Shown here: piece by piece, positions 26,279 through 39,545 of the stretch | Numbering within the stretch: the first letter of the stretch is position 1 | Layout: each line of letters opens with the position of its first letter | From: Gilliamella apicola | GTDB taxonomy: Bacteria; Pseudomonadota; Gammaproteobacteria; Enterobacterales; Orbaceae | Length of the DNA: 64,000 nucleotides | Assembly: GCF_000599985.1 (NCBI RefSeq) | Contig: NZ_CP007445.1 | Span: forward strand, 2,046,001-2,110,000 | Direction of reading: 5' to 3' | The notes under the pieces: model-generated | The model's database searches: none | Seen by the model: only the letters and a program-made list of their open reading frames with translations | Told to the model about the DNA's origin: nothing | Made by a program: the position numbers and the translations under genes

Positions 26279-27395
26279 CGATTCCTCTTTTTTTAACTAA
26301 TAAGGCAATAAAATAAAGTGAGATTATAGCAAAACTTACAAATAAATAAGTATTATTCGTTTTATCCATAACAAAAGCAATCACTGCCGGAGCAACAAGA
26401 CTACCTAATGTATTGGTTAATAGCATGGCTTGATTCATAGCTACAATATCTTGTTTTCTAACACACGAACATGCCCATGCCATAGAGATTGGATAAATAG
26501 TATAAATTGTTGCACCTAATAAGATAATTGCTAATGTATCAAACCAATTAAATATCAACATTACACAAGCAAATAGCATTAATATTGATTCAAACAACAA
26601 TACAACTTGTCGACCAAATTTATCAGCACACCAATTAGCCGGCATTTGTGCTATTACACCAGATAATATAAGCAAAATCATCCAATTGGCAACTTGAGTG
26701 TCGTTATAACCTAAATGAGAATAATAAGCAGGTAAAAGCGAATAAAGTGAACCAATTAACATACCGGCAATCACACAACCAATCAAACCAATGCGTGACG
26801 GTTTATTGACAATCATAGGAATGATATTGAAACTACTTCTTTTGCGTTTAGGTAATTTATAATGAGTTAGCAAAATAAATAATATCGCAAGCCCCATCAG
26901 TAAAGCAGTCACTAAGCCAAAATACAATACATTTTGCGGAAAATACTGTAATAACGCTTGCCCTAATACCGTGCCTAAATAATAAGTAGTTAAATACACC
27001 GCTAGCATTTTGCCACGAGTACGTGCTGTTCCTGTCACTAAAATACAACTTTCAATAACAACCCAAGTTACAGCGCAGGCAATACCAATAAAGAACCGCC
27101 ATATAACCCAGCTATAAAAATCCATAGAAAAACTTAAGCCTATAGTAGCAATCGCAAAAATAATGCAACTGTAGGTATAGGTATAGCGAGCATTAAATTT
27201 ACTGATAAACCAATTAGCAAAAATGGTACCAATCAAGTTGCCAGTGAAGTAACTTGAGCCAACTAAACCAATTTGCCCTAGTGAAAATTCATTACGCACT
27301 AACCAAAGAGGTACTTGGGTATTAAGTGCTGATAATGCAATTGTCACAAATAATAAGCTTGTTAATAAAATAGGAAATGAATATGAATGTTTCAT
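26244..27395 (-). CDS. ycaD: Major facilitator transporter, YcaD family
   Basis: 383 residues with 12 hydrophobic segments. Characteristic segments are NTQVPLWLVRNEFSLGQIGL near the N-terminus, WVVIESCILVTGTARTRGKM in the middle and IYPISMAWACS in the second half, matching YcaD-type MFS proteins whose substrate is not known. It lies between murB and birA on the same strand and overlaps birA by 35 bp, so translation of the two may be coupled. The family call is from recognised sequence pattern; the transported compound is unknown. Confidence 0.78.
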   Translation of the reverse strand: MKHSYSFPILLTSLLFVTIALSALNTQVPLWLVRNEFSLGQIGLVGSSYFTGNLIGTIFANWFISKFNARYTYTYSCIIFAIATIGLSFSMDFYSWVIWRFFIGIACAVTWVVIESCILVTGTARTRGKMLAVYLTTYYLGTVLGQALLQYFPQNVLYFGLVTALLMGLAILFILLTHYKLPKRKRSSFNIIPMIVNKPSRIGLIGCVIAGMLIGSLYSLLPAYYSHLGYNDTQVANWMILLILSGVIAQMPANWCADKFGRQVVLLFESILMLFACVMLIFNWFDTLAIILLGATIYTIYPISMAWACSCVRKQDIVAMNQAMLLTNTLGSLVAPAVIAFVMDKTNNTYLFVSFAIISLYFIALLVKKRGIDAQPPKSTQIN

Positions 27396-27479
27396 CGTCT
27401 TTTACAATATCATTGTTTGATTATAAATCGTTGGTTGCAACCTAAATGACTGACAACCTAAATTTATAACTATTGTTAT

Positions 27480-28490
27480 TTATAGAAAGTTGTCTACATC
27501 AATTTCAGCTATTTTGCCAATAAAACGGATTTCAGGTGAAAGATTAACCGAAAATTTTCGTAATACTGCGTTTCGAACATATCGAGCTAATTCAACCACA
27601 TCTTGCGCGGTTGCGTTATTTTTATTGATTAATACAAGTGCTTGATTTTGATGAACTGCAGCGCCACCCAATTGATAGCCTTTTAGACCACATTGATCGA
27701 TAAGCCAACCTGCAGCAAGTTTGACTTGATTATTTACTTGTGGATATATTGGCATAGTTGGGTAAATTTCAAGTAGCTTATCGGCAACTTTTTTATCAAC
27801 AACTGGATTTTTAAAAAAACTACCACCGTTACCAAGCACCTTTGGATCAGGCAGCTTACTAAGCCGAATTTCACAAACTTTATCGAAGATCATTTTAGGG
27901 GTAATACTTTTTGGATCAAAGTTACGCAATTCGCCATAGGTTAATACAGGTTGCCACTGTTTAGGTAATTTGATACCAACATAAATGACCGCATAACCAT
28001 CAGCATATTGCTTTTTAAAAATACTTTCACGATAACCATATTGACCATCTGTTACCTTAATAATGTTTCCAGTAGCAAGTTCCAATAATTCCACATAATC
28101 CGCCACTTTTTGAAACTCGACTCCATAAGCGCCAATGTTTTGGATCGGCGCTGAACCGACACAACCTGGAATTAATGCTAAATTTTCAAGTCCTGCGATA
28201 TTGTGTTCAATAGTTTTTGATACAAGTTGATGCCAATTTTCACCTGCTCCCACTTTTATATGCCATGCTTGTTCGGTTTCGGTGATAATAATACCTTTAA
28301 TTCGATTTAAAATGACAATTCCTTCAAAATCACAAGTAAAAAGCGTATTACTACCCTCACCAAGGATCATAATCGGCAGATTTTGTGGATTATCTTGCCA
28401 AACCTGCATTAATTGTTCGACCGTTGTTACGGTCACAACTTTTTGAGCATAAACGTCAAGATTAAAAGTATTTGGGATTCTTTGTTTCAT
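27480..28490 (-). CDS. murB: UDP-N-acetylenolpyruvoylglucosamine reductase MurB
   Basis: 336 residues from the ATG at 28490 (an adjacent TTG codon upstream is in frame but not needed). MurB reduces the enolpyruvyl group to make UDP-N-acetylmuramic acid in the cytoplasm, using FAD and NADPH. Visible motifs: ILGEGSNTLF for FAD, LIPGCVGSAPIQNIGAYGVE, the catalytic Ser in GNGGSFFKNP, and PEIRFIG near the end. Length and motifs match the type I (E. coli) enzyme. It is the first gene of the murB-ycaD-birA string on the minus strand. Confidence 0.94.
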   Translation of the reverse strand: MKQRIPNTFNLDVYAQKVVTVTTVEQLMQVWQDNPQNLPIMILGEGSNTLFTCDFEGIVILNRIKGIIITETEQAWHIKVGAGENWHQLVSKTIEHNIAGLENLALIPGCVGSAPIQNIGAYGVEFQKVADYVELLELATGNIIKVTDGQYGYRESIFKKQYADGYAVIYVGIKLPKQWQPVLTYGELRNFDPKSITPKMIFDKVCEIRLSKLPDPKVLGNGGSFFKNPVVDKKVADKLLEIYPTMPIYPQVNNQVKLAAGWLIDQCGLKGYQLGGAAVHQNQALVLINKNNATAQDVVELARYVRNAVLRKFSVNLSPEIRFIGKIAEIDVDNFL

Positions 28491-29065
28491 CAACTACAAC
28501 CTTATCTAGATAGAAATAGACTGCCAATTCTAAATTGCTTTTAGTGTTTTATTCGATTTTATAGGGATATCTTTCACACACGGCAGCATATATTATCACA
28601 TTGGTTAACCTTACATTATTAATTATTTAATCCCTAATTATTATAAGATTCTTAGCGCTCAAAATATGTACATTTATTAATATTTTAATTTTAAAAATGT
28701 GATAATGATCGAATTTGGCAGATCAATTAATCAAATAAACCGTTAAAGTAATGCTTAAATCTTTTTTGTTTTTTTAGATCATGTATTATAGATATATGAG
28801 CGATGTTTTTTTAAATTACAGTTAAACAGATTATTGTTTATAGATACATTTAGTGCAAATAATAGACGTTATCATCAAGATATCATATCAAAGGTGTAAT
28901 TACTTAAATGAGTATTATAAAATAGACAGCTAAGTATGAAAGTAAGTACGAAAGATTGTCCAAGACGCTGTTCTTCCTTAAACCGTACCCATATAAACCA
29001 AAAGTAAAATGCGAGTACGAAGATAACTTGTAGCAAGATCTGTTTTTGATAAGTTCGAGGAAATT
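28491..29065. other. Long divergent regulatory region between murB and deoB
   Basis: 575 bp without a coding sequence. It must carry the murB promoter (minus strand) and the deoB promoter (plus strand). A CRP-like half-palindrome is present at 28695-28716. AT-rich boxes such as TATTATAAAAT near 28914 could be promoter -10 elements for deoB. No small RNA or tRNA was recognised. Confidence 0.4.
28695..28716 (+). promoter_or_regulatory. Candidate CRP-binding site upstream of deoB
   Basis: AAATGTGA, six bases, then TCGAATTT fits the CRP consensus AAATGTGA-N6-TCACATTT: the left half is perfect and the right half matches 6 of 8. Control of deo genes by CRP is established in E. coli. The distance to deoB (about 350 bp) is long, so it may instead serve another start or murB. 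Confidence 0.35.
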
Positions 29066-30295
29066 ATGAAAAGAGTTTTTATTATGATCCTAGATTCATT
29101 CGGGATTGGTAGTGCCAAAGATGCGGAAAAGTTTGGAGATGAAGGTTCCGACACATTAGGTCATATTGCTGAACAATGCGCATTAGGCAATGCAGAACAA
29201 GGACGCAGTGGCACACTTAAATTACCTAATTTGGGTAGATTAGGATTAATTGAGGCCGCATACGAATCAACAGGTCACTACCCTAAAGATATGCAAACCG
29301 AAGGCGAGATTATTGGTGCTTATGGTTATGCTAGCGAAATTTCATCAGGTAAAGATACGCCATCTGGCCATTGGGAAATTGCTGGTGTACCGGTACTGTT
29401 TGATTGGGGTTACTTTACCGATACAACTAATAGCTTTCCTCAAGATCTGTTAGATAAAATTGTTACTCGTGCAAAACTTCCTGGTTACCTTGGCAATTGC
29501 CACTCATCGGGAACGGTTATTCTTGATGAACTTGGTGTTGAACACATGGCAACAGGCAAACCTATTTTCTATACATCGGCTGATTCAGTTTTCCAAATTG
29601 CTTGTCATGAAGAAACTTTTGGTTTAGACAAACTTTACGAAGTGTGCGAAATCGCACGCGATGAACTTAATAAAGGTGATTACAACATTGGACGTGTTAT
29701 TGCCAGACCTTTTATTGGTAAAAAAGCAGGTGAATTTGTACGAACAGGTAATCGTCATGATCTAGCGGTTGAACCACCTGCACCAACTGTGATTAAAAAA
29801 CTGGTTGACGAAAAACAAGGCAATGTTGTTTCGATTGGTAAAATCGCCGATATTTACGCCCACGTTGGAATCACCAAAAAGATTAAAGCAACTGGCATTG
29901 AAGCACTATTTAATGCATCGTTAGAAGAAATTAAACAAGCCAAAGATAACACCATTGTATTTACCAATTTTGTTGATTTTGATTCCTCTTATGGGCACAG
30001 ACGTGATGTAACTGGTTATGCTACTGCATTAGAATATTTCGATAGTCGCTTACCTGAAATGTTAGCGCTAATTGAACCAGGCGATCTGTTAATTATCAGT
30101 GCAGATCATGGTTGCGATCCAACATGGGCTGGTACTGATCATACTCGCGAACATATTCCTGTTTTGGTGTATGGCGATAGTGTACCAGTAGGCTCATTAG
30201 GTCATCGTGAAACGTTTGCCGATATCGGACAAAGTGTCGCTGATTATTTTGATTTATCACCAATGGAATATGGTAAATCTTTTATTAGCAAGTAA
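29066..30295 (+). CDS. deoB: Phosphopentomutase DeoB
   Basis: 409 residues with a GAGGAAATT ribosome site. It interconverts (deoxy)ribose-1-phosphate and -5-phosphate, linking nucleoside phosphorolysis to central metabolism. Alkaline-phosphatase-fold metal motifs are visible at the N-terminus ([14 protein letters not shown]) and C-terminus ([20 protein letters not shown]). Length and sequence match the E. coli enzyme closely. It is followed after 52 bp by deoD. deoC and a classical deoA, which accompany it in E. coli, are not adjacent. Confidence 0.95.
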   Translation: MKRVFIMILDSFGIGSAKDAEKFGDEGSDTLGHIAEQCALGNAEQGRSGTLKLPNLGRLGLIEAAYESTGHYPKDMQTEGEIIGAYGYASEISSGKDTPSGHWEIAGVPVLFDWGYFTDTTNSFPQDLLDKIVTRAKLPGYLGNCHSSGTVILDELGVEHMATGKPIFYTSADSVFQIACHEETFGLDKLYEVCEIARDELNKGDYNIGRVIARPFIGKKAGEFVRTGNRHDLAVEPPAPTVIKKLVDEKQGNVVSIGKIADIYAHVGITKKIKATGIEALFNASLEEIKQAKDNTIVFTNFVDFDSSYGHRRDVTGYATALEYFDSRLPEMLALIEPGDLLIISADHGCDPTWAGTDHTREHIPVLVYGDSVPVGSLGHRETFADIGQSVADYFDLSPMEYGKSFISK

Positions 30296-30347
30296 ACAAA
30301 TCAAGTTAATGTAATACTTTTTTTGAAATAAAGATCAGGAGAATTAG

Positions 30348-31061
30348 ATGTCTACCCCACATATTAACGCTGTTGATAATGCTTTTGCAGAAACAGTTTT
30401 GATGCCAGGCGATCCGCTACGCGCAAAATTTATTGCTGAAACATTTTTAGAAGATGCACAAGAAGTAACAAATGTAAGAGCCATGTTAGGATTTACTGGT
30501 TATTACAAAGGGAAAAAAGTTTCAATCATGGGGCATGGCATGGGTATTCCATCTTGTTCTATCTATGCAACCGAATTGGTTAAGTTCTACGGTGTTAAAA
30601 ATATCATTCGCATTGGTTCTTGTGGTGCCATTAGCCCTAATGTAAACCTTGGTGATGTGATAGTGGGCATGGGGGCTTGCACTGATTCAAAAGTTAATCG
30701 TTTACGTTTTAAAGATAGTGATTTCGCTGCGATTGCCGATTTTGATTTAACCTGTAATGCCGTTAATGCTGCTAAAAATTTAGGTGTAAACGTTAAAGTT
30801 GGTAACCTGTTTTCAGCTGATCTTTTCTATAGTGTCGATCCTGAAATGTTCGATATCATGGAAAAATACAACATTCTAGGCGTAGAGATGGAAGCTGCAG
30901 GTATTTATGGTGTAGCGGCAGAATATGGTGCTAAAGCATTAGCAATCTGTACGGTTTCTGATCATATCCGCAAAGGTGATGCTATGTCACCAGAACAACG
31001 TCAGATTGGTTTTAAAGAGATGATAACTGTTGCGTTAGAATCTGTACTATTAAATCAATAA
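30348..31061 (+). CDS. deoD: Purine nucleoside phosphorylase DeoD
   Basis: 237 residues, CAGGAGA site before the ATG. Hexameric bacterial-type phosphorylase that cleaves purine (deoxy)nucleosides into base and pentose-1-phosphate. Motifs: [16 protein letters not shown] (phosphate site), [20 protein letters not shown], and VSDHI carrying the catalytic Asp near residue 204. It forms a unit with deoB and ends at a strong terminator. Confidence 0.95.
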   Translation: MSTPHINAVDNAFAETVLMPGDPLRAKFIAETFLEDAQEVTNVRAMLGFTGYYKGKKVSIMGHGMGIPSCSIYATELVKFYGVKNIIRIGSCGAISPNVNLGDVIVGMGACTDSKVNRLRFKDSDFAAIADFDLTCNAVNAAKNLGVNVKVGNLFSADLFYSVDPEMFDIMEKYNILGVEMEAAGIYGVAAEYGAKALAICTVSDHIRKGDAMSPEQRQIGFKEMITVALESVLLNQ

Positions 31062-31064
31062 TTG

Positions 31065-31093
31065 AAAATGGCAGATCAACTGCCATTTTTTTT
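31065..31093 (+). terminator. Rho-independent terminator of deoB-deoD
   Basis: Stem AATGGCAG / CTGCCATT with a short ATCAA-type loop followed by eight T residues, 5 bp after the deoD stop. This is a textbook intrinsic terminator. Confidence 0.92.
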
Positions 31094-31215
31094 AACTAAA
31101 TATTGATAGCTTGAGCACTATAAAATTGATAATAGTGCTTGTTTATATATAAATTTATTCATTAGTAATTGTTAGGCAGAAGATTATCAAATATGTCATT
31201 TAATAAGGAATCAAA

Positions 31216-32469
31216 ATGAATATTAAGTTTAAACTTAAAATTATATTTTTCTTACAGTTTTTCATCTGGGGGAGTTGGCTGATCACCTTAGGTTCTTACA
31301 TGATGGAGACATTACATTTTAATGGTGTGACCGTAGGTTCAGTATATGGCACAATGGGGATAGCATCTTTATTTATGCCTGGCTTACTTGGAGTTGTCGC
31401 AGATAGATGGATTCCAGCTAATCGTTTATTTATGCTTTGTCATTTAATTGGCGCCATTACTTTATTTATTGCAGCATCAGTCACATCACCTTTTTTGATG
31501 GTAGTGATAATTTTGATTCATTGCCTAGCGTTTATGCCAACCATCGCAATTTCTAACTCAATTTCCTATTCTTGTTTAGAAGCAGAAAATCTTGATGTTA
31601 TTTCGCAATTTCCGAAAATAAGAATTTTTGGAACTATCGGCTTTATCGTTGCCATGTGGTTAGTGAGTTTCTTAAAATTTGGATTAAGTAATATGCAACT
31701 TTATATTGCGGCAGCTGGTTCAGTTTTACTTAGCTTATATTCATTAACACTTCCATTAATTAACATTACTAAAGACAGCTCAAAAAGGAAGTCTTTAGCA
31801 AGCTCTTTAGGTTTAGATGCATTCGTATTATTTAAAGAACCAAGAATTGCGATCTTTTTTGTCTTTGCCGTATTCCTTGGCGGTATTTTGCAAATAACCA
31901 ATACATTTGGTAATCCGTTCTTACTTTCATTTAAAAACATTCCAGAATATGCTGATAGCCTAGTAGTACAATATCCTTCGGTGTTATTGTCTATTTCGCA
32001 AATGTCAGAAGTGGTATTTATTCTATTTGTTCCATTTTTTATGAAACGACTTGGCATCAAATATGTAATGTTAATCAGTATGCTTGCTTGGGTGGCTCGT
32101 TTTGGGTTATTTGCTTATGGTGATCCATCTCCAACTGGCTTTATATTACTGCTTTTATCTATGATAGTTTATGGGTGTGCATTTGATTTTTATAACATTT
32201 CTGGCTCAATGTATGTTGAAAAATCAGTCTCACCAAGCATCCGTAATAGTGCGCAAGGTCTATTTATGATCATGACTAATGGTTTTGGGGCATATTTAGG
32301 TTCGACAATCAGTGGCTTTGTTGTTGATCATTACACAACAGGTGATCTTACAGATTGGCGTACAGTTTGGCTAATTTTTGCTGGTTACTCTTTATTGTTG
32401 GCTATCGTGTTTATGATTATTTTTAAAAACGATGACTTAAATAAAACAACTACAGCCAATAATAGTTAA
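31216..32469 (+). CDS. nupG: Nucleoside:H+ symporter, NupG family
   Basis: 417 residues, 12 predicted TM segments. It is alignable to E. coli NupG along its length: LKIIFFLQFFIWGSWLITLG at the start, FPKIRIFGTIGFI in the middle, SMIVYGCAFDFYNISGSMYV and SAQGLFMIMTNGFGAYLG late. It imports purine and pyrimidine nucleosides with protons across the inner membrane, supplying DeoD, Pdp, Add and Cdd encoded around it. A terminator on both sides indicates its own transcription unit. Confidence 0.92.
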   Translation: MNIKFKLKIIFFLQFFIWGSWLITLGSYMMETLHFNGVTVGSVYGTMGIASLFMPGLLGVVADRWIPANRLFMLCHLIGAITLFIAASVTSPFLMVVIILIHCLAFMPTIAISNSISYSCLEAENLDVISQFPKIRIFGTIGFIVAMWLVSFLKFGLSNMQLYIAAAGSVLLSLYSLTLPLINITKDSSKRKSLASSLGLDAFVLFKEPRIAIFFVFAVFLGGILQITNTFGNPFLLSFKNIPEYADSLVVQYPSVLLSISQMSEVVFILFVPFFMKRLGIKYVMLISMLAWVARFGLFAYGDPSPTGFILLLLSMIVYGCAFDFYNISGSMYVEKSVSPSIRNSAQGLFMIMTNGFGAYLGSTISGFVVDHYTTGDLTDWRTVWLIFAGYSLLLAIVFMIIFKNDDLNKTTTANNS

Positions 32470-32513
32470 TCATTTATGGCGTTTTAAATAAAACTTTCCA
32501 TAATCAAAATACT

Positions 32514-32540
32514 GGCAGCAACCTTGGTTGTTGCCTTTTT
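32514..32540 (+). terminator. Rho-independent terminator of nupG
   Basis: GGCAGCAACC (32514-32523) pairs with GGTTGTTGCC (32526-32535) around a 2-nt turn, with a G-T pair, and is followed by TTTTT. It lies 44 bp after the nupG stop. Confidence 0.88.
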
Positions 32541-32760
32541 CAAAAAAATTTAATGAGTTAGAATGGCTTTTATTACATATTACTGCATAAAAACTGATTA
32601 AGTCACACAAAATGTATGGTAATAAGATGTCTGTTCAAGGTAAAATAGTAAAGATTATGATGAGTAAAGCTAAGGTTACTATACTAAGCTCTCCAATAAG
32701 TGTTTTTCATATCATTATTATTTGTACTCAATTGGCAAAATAAACTAGATTAAATATTAA

Positions 32761-33924
32761 ATGAATAGACATACATTACCAAAAGTCATTTTACATGAGC
32801 ATATTGAAGGTAGTATTACGCCTTTTATGGCTCAACAGTTAGCCAATAAAAATCACATCGTTTTTCCTGAATCATTATGTTATAAAGCCGGTCAATACGA
32901 TGCTAATGAGTATAAAAATGGTCGATATCGTTATGATGAAACTGACTTTGTTCAATTCATTCAAACTTATGACACTGTTTCCAATTTTGTAAAAACACCC
33001 GAAGATTATTATCTAATTACTTACGATTTTCTTATTAGAAACGCTAAGCAAGGATTAATCTATTGCGAGCTTTTCTTATCCCCTTTTCATATCTGTACTA
33101 CCGAAATTGATGGTGAAATTATTTGGAACAAAGAAAGATTCCAACAAACACTCAACCAAATGGATAACGCCATTATTGATGTACAAAAAGATTATAATAT
33201 TACCGTAAGGTATCATGTGATCGGTGTTAGGCATCTAGGTGCTAAAATCGTTTATGATACGTTACGTTTTATTAAAGAAAATCCTCATCGATTTATTACT
33301 GGATTTAATATTGCTGGAAACGAACGTTTTGGTCATTTTGATGATTTTAAAGATGCACATGAGTTAGCAACTCAACTTAAACTTAAAAAATCCTATCATG
33401 CTGGCGAAATTGAATCTGCTGAAAGTATTATTCAAGCACTTAAACACGGTGCACAAAGAATTGGTCATGGTATCCGTGCCATTGAAAATAATAATCTGAT
33501 TCAGGAATTGATTAATAAAAAAGTTACTTTAGAAATCGCATTGACCAGTAATCGTATACTTGTTAATGAACTTCATGGTGATATTCGAAATCATCCTGTA
33601 CGCCAACTTTATGATTATGGTGTACGCATCACTTTAAATACCGATGATGCTGGAATTTTTGGTACAGATATTGAAAAAGAGTACCACCTAGCCTCATCAA
33701 TTTTTGGTTTTTCGAGATTAGAATTATTGGATATTACATTATGTGGTATTGATGCCGCCTTTGTTGAAGATTCAGTAAAAAAACAATTAACAAATTATGT
33801 TTTGTCATTCTTTACCTTAGATGACAAACAAACACTACAAAAAGCAGTCAATGATGCTATATATCATCCTGCAATAACAGAACGATTTATTAAATACCAA
33901 AAATCACTACCAATAACAAGTTAG
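32761..33924 (+). CDS. add: Adenosine deaminase family protein
   Basis: 387 residues, TIM-barrel deaminase. Zinc motif HEHIEG at 12-17 (usual form HLHLDG), substrate-side YCELFLSPFH near 100, catalytic HAGE near 217, GHGIRA near 240 and NTDDAGIF near 296. It deaminates adenosine/deoxyadenosine to inosine/deoxyinosine, which DeoD can then split. It is slightly longer than classic Add (about 330-340) and the second His-x-His position differs in neighbours, so a related purine deaminase specificity is possible. No clear Shine-Dalgarno precedes the ATG. Confidence 0.82.
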   Translation: MNRHTLPKVILHEHIEGSITPFMAQQLANKNHIVFPESLCYKAGQYDANEYKNGRYRYDETDFVQFIQTYDTVSNFVKTPEDYYLITYDFLIRNAKQGLIYCELFLSPFHICTTEIDGEIIWNKERFQQTLNQMDNAIIDVQKDYNITVRYHVIGVRHLGAKIVYDTLRFIKENPHRFITGFNIAGNERFGHFDDFKDAHELATQLKLKKSYHAGEIESAESIIQALKHGAQRIGHGIRAIENNNLIQELINKKVTLEIALTSNRILVNELHGDIRNHPVRQLYDYGVRITLNTDDAGIFGTDIEKEYHLASSIFGFSRLELLDITLCGIDAAFVEDSVKKQLTNYVLSFFTLDDKQTLQKAVNDAIYHPAITERFIKYQKSLPITS

Positions 33925-33957
33925 TGGATAGCAAAGTCAGAAGTATAGGAGATTTAT

Positions 33958-36361
<2,404 letters not shown>

Positions 36362-36478
36362 TTAAAATCAATTGCAAGTAAAATGGATAAAAATAGATAA
36401 AAAGCACCTTAATATAGTTAAAATTTTTTTACTATATTTTCGAACATAATCGGCAAATGGCGTTTATGTAAATTTTTA

Positions 36479-36506
36479 TAATCAAATAGATAAACTAATT
36501 TGATTA
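36479..36506 (+). promoter_or_regulatory. Perfect inverted repeat upstream of pdp (possible operator)
   Basis: TAATCAAAT (36479-36487) and ATTTGATTA (36498-36506) are perfect 9-base inverted arms 10 bp apart, 22 bp before the pdp start. The symmetry and location fit a repressor operator or an mRNA hairpin near the ribosome site. No known operator was recognised. Confidence 0.45.
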
Positions 36507-36528
36507 ACTGTTTTAAGTGAGAGATATA

Positions 36529-37830
36529 ATGAGATTTGTAGATATTATTGAAAAAAAACGTGATGGTAATGCATTAACCACAGAGGAAATTCAATTTTTT
36601 ATTACTAACTACACCAATGGCACCATTCCTGATTATCAAGTGAGTGCGTTATTAATGGCGATTTATTATCAAGGTATGACATCAAAAGAATGTGCAGATT
36701 TAACCAGTGCTATGATGTATTCTGGTGATACAGTTGATCTATCCTCAATCAATGGTATTAAAGTTGATAAACATTCAACCGGTGGCGTAGGTGATACGAC
36801 AACTTTAGTACTTGCACCATTAGTTGCAGCATTAGATATTCCCGTTGCAAAAATGTCAGGACGCGGTCTTGGACATACTGGTGGGACAAATGATAAATTC
36901 GAATCGATCCCTGGATTTAAAATTGAATTAGGCAAGCAAGACTTTATCAATCAAGTAAATGAAAAAGGCGTTGCTGTAATTGGACAATCAGGCAACTTAA
37001 CACCAGCCGATAAAAAACTGTATTCCCTACGAGATGTAACAGCTACAGTTAATTCTATCCCATTGATTGCAAGCTCAATTATGAGTAAAAAATTAGCCGC
37101 AGGTGCTGATGCGATTGTCTTAGATGTTAAAACTGGAGACGGCGCCCTAATGAAAAACATGGCTGATTCAGAAAAATTAGCTCATGAAATGGTGAATATT
37201 GGTAATCAAATTGGTCGTAGAACCATGGCTATTATTTCAGACATGTCACAACCACTTGGTTTTGCAATTGGTAATGCGCTTGAAGTTAAAGAAGCCATTG
37301 ACACATTAAAAGGTCATGGTCCAGCTGACTTAACTGAATTGGTATTAACACTTGGCAGCCAAATGGTCGTATTAGCCAATAAAGCCAAAACACTTGATGA
37401 AGCTCGTGAAAAACTACAAGAAGTCATCAAAAATGGCAAAGCTGTAGAAAAATTCAAAACATTAATTGAAGCTCAAGGTGGAGATAGTTCTGTTGTTGAT
37501 AATCCAGAAAAATTAGCAAGCGCACCTTACCAAATTGCCTTACCAGCACTTAAATCAGGTTATGTTTCAAGAATTATTGCTGACCAAATTGGTATTGCAG
37601 CAATGCAACTTGGCGCAGGTCGTGCAACCAAAGAAGATGTTATCGATCCATCTGTTGGGATTATGTTACACAAAAAAGTAGGCGATAAAGTTGTCGAAGG
37701 TGAAGCTTTACTAACTATTCATGCTAATACTGATAAAATTGATGCGATTAAACAAAAACTATACGACAATATTACTATTAGTGATAATGCGATAGAACCG
37801 CAATTAATTTATAAAGTGATTACGGAATAA
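36529..37830 (+). CDS. pdp: Pyrimidine-nucleoside phosphorylase, Pdp type
   Basis: 433 residues from the ATG at 36529 (a GTG at 36517 is in frame but less likely because AGTGAGAG then serves as ribosome site). Cleaves uridine, thymidine and deoxyuridine to base and pentose-1-phosphate. Motifs: [20 protein letters not shown] (phosphate loop), [20 protein letters not shown] (thymidine/pyrimidine phosphorylase signature), [12 protein letters not shown]. Sequence and length are closer to the broad-specificity Gram-positive Pdp than to E. coli DeoA. It takes the place of deoA in this salvage cluster. Confidence 0.9.
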   Translation: MRFVDIIEKKRDGNALTTEEIQFFITNYTNGTIPDYQVSALLMAIYYQGMTSKECADLTSAMMYSGDTVDLSSINGIKVDKHSTGGVGDTTTLVLAPLVAALDIPVAKMSGRGLGHTGGTNDKFESIPGFKIELGKQDFINQVNEKGVAVIGQSGNLTPADKKLYSLRDVTATVNSIPLIASSIMSKKLAAGADAIVLDVKTGDGALMKNMADSEKLAHEMVNIGNQIGRRTMAIISDMSQPLGFAIGNALEVKEAIDTLKGHGPADLTELVLTLGSQMVVLANKAKTLDEAREKLQEVIKNGKAVEKFKTLIEAQGGDSSVVDNPEKLASAPYQIALPALKSGYVSRIIADQIGIAAMQLGAGRATKEDVIDPSVGIMLHKKVGDKVVEGEALLTIHANTDKIDAIKQKLYDNITISDNAIEPQLIYKVITE

Positions 37831-37859
37831 TTATTACACCTAAGGATTTAGGAGGCACC

Positions 37860-39545
37860 ATGCATCATCCACAATTATATAAAAAACTATCACTCATTGC
37901 GGTTTTGGGGTTATTTTCGGTTAATGCTTTAGCTGATGTAACTAAGAAACAATCAACCGATCCAACTTGGCAAAAAGATAAATCTTACCGATTTACAATT
38001 TTACATACCAACGATCACCATGGCCGTTTTTGGCAAAATGATATTGGCGAATATGGACTTGCAGCCCAAAAGACGGTTGTTGATGAGATCCGTAAAGAAG
38101 TTGCCGCAAAAGGTGGTAAATTATTGTTGTTATCGGGTGGTGATATTAATACTGGTGTCCCTGAATCTGATGTACTGCAAGCCAAACCCGATTTTATAGG
38201 CATGAACGAAGTTGGTTACGATGCCATGGCGGTGGGTAATCATGAGTTTGATCATCCGCTAAGAATCATTCGTGAACAACAAAAATGGGCTAAATTTCCA
38301 TTTTTATCTGCCAATACCTACTTCAAAAACAGTGATAATCGGGTTTTTGATGCCTATAAAATGTTTAACTTAAATGGCATTAAAGTAGCGGTATTTGGAT
38401 TGACTACTGACGATACTATCTTTTTGGCTTCACCTAAAAATACCGATGGTGTAGAATTTCGTAAAACCTTACCTGAAGCACAAAAAATCATTACTGAAAT
38501 CAAAAAAACCGAACACCCTGATATGATCATTGCTGTCACTCATATGGGACATTATGAAAATGGTGAGCACGGTTCGATGGCACCAGGCGATGTTGAATTA
38601 GCTCGAGGATTGCCAAATGGCGAATTAGATATGATTGTGGGAGGACACTCACAAAATCCTGTTTGTATGGCTAGCCCTAACAAACGTATTACCGATTACG
38701 TACCGGGCACACCATGTGCGCCAGATCAACAAAATGGCACTTGGATTGTTCAAGCCCATGAATGGGGTAAATACGTTGGTCGTGCTGATTTTGTCTTTTT
38801 AAACGGTAAAATTACGCTGCAAAATTATCAATTAATTCCAATCAATCTGAAAAAAGAAGTGGATAATGGTAATGGCACTAAACGTCTTGAATATTACACG
38901 AAAGAGATACAACCACACCAAAATTTGTTAGAAACCTTAAGACCTTATCAGGAGCAAGGTAAACAACAATTACTCACTAAAACGGGTGAATTAATTGGCC
39001 GTCTAGAAGGTGATCGTAGTGTAGTGAGATATCAACAAAGTAACATGGGACAGCTACTACTCAGTGCGTTCATTGAAAAAACGAATGCTGATATCGGTAT
39101 TATGGCTGGAGGTATGATTCGTGATTCACTTATTGAAGGTCATATAACTTATCGCGATATTTTAAAAGTTGAGCCTTTTGGTAATACTGTTGTCTATTTT
39201 GATTTAACCGGCCGTGAGTTAATGGAATATCTTAAAGTTGCATTAAGTAAAAAACAGGGTTCAGGCGGTTATACTCACTTAAAAAATATCACGTTAACTA
39301 AAACTGGCGATACGATTAGCGATGTTAAAATTAAGAATGAACCCATTGATTTGCAAAAATCTTATCGCATTACGACCCTTGACTTTTTAGCTGCAGGCGG
39401 TGATGGCTACCCAATTACCAATACTTTACCAACTTATGTTGATACGGGTTACCGAGATGCCGATGCAATAAAACAGTATTTTGAGGAACATTCTCCAATC
39501 AAGGCGACAGATTTTGAACCATCGAATTTTATTTTAGAAAAATAA
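37860..39545 (+). CDS. ushA: Periplasmic 5'-nucleotidase / UDP-sugar hydrolase UshA
   Basis: 561 residues with GGAGG before the ATG. A signal peptide ends at about residue 25 (VNALA). Metallophosphatase motifs: HTNDHHGRFW, LSGGDINTG, VGNHEFDHP, THMGHYENGEHGSM and VGGHSQNPVC. The C-terminal substrate domain includes YRITTLDFLAAGGDGYP. It degrades 5'-nucleotides and UDP-sugars in the periplasm. Lying 29 bp after pdp, it completes a set that supplies nucleosides for NupG. Confidence 0.94.
   Translation: MHHPQLYKKLSLIAVLGLFSVNALADVTKKQSTDPTWQKDKSYRFTILHTNDHHGRFWQNDIGEYGLAAQKTVVDEIRKEVAAKGGKLLLLSGGDINTGVPESDVLQAKPDFIGMNEVGYDAMAVGNHEFDHPLRIIREQQKWAKFPFLSANTYFKNSDNRVFDAYKMFNLNGIKVAVFGLTTDDTIFLASPKNTDGVEFRKTLPEAQKIITEIKKTEHPDMIIAVTHMGHYENGEHGSMAPGDVELARGLPNGELDMIVGGHSQNPVCMASPNKRITDYVPGTPCAPDQQNGTWIVQAHEWGKYVGRADFVFLNGKITLQNYQLIPINLKKEVDNGNGTKRLEYYTKEIQPHQNLLETLRPYQEQGKQQLLTKTGELIGRLEGDRSVVRYQQSNMGQLLLSAFIEKTNADIGIMAGGMIRDSLIEGHITYRDILKVEPFGNTVVYFDLTGRELMEYLKVALSKKQGSGGYTHLKNITLTKTGDTISDVKIKNEPIDLQKSYRITTLDFLAAGGDGYPITNTLPTYVDTGYRDADAIKQYFEEHSPIKATDFEPSNFILEK

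Noticed and set aside
28491..29065. tRNA or small RNA in the murB-deoB gap
   Set aside because: No cloverleaf, CCA end or promoter-terminator pair could be made out by eye.
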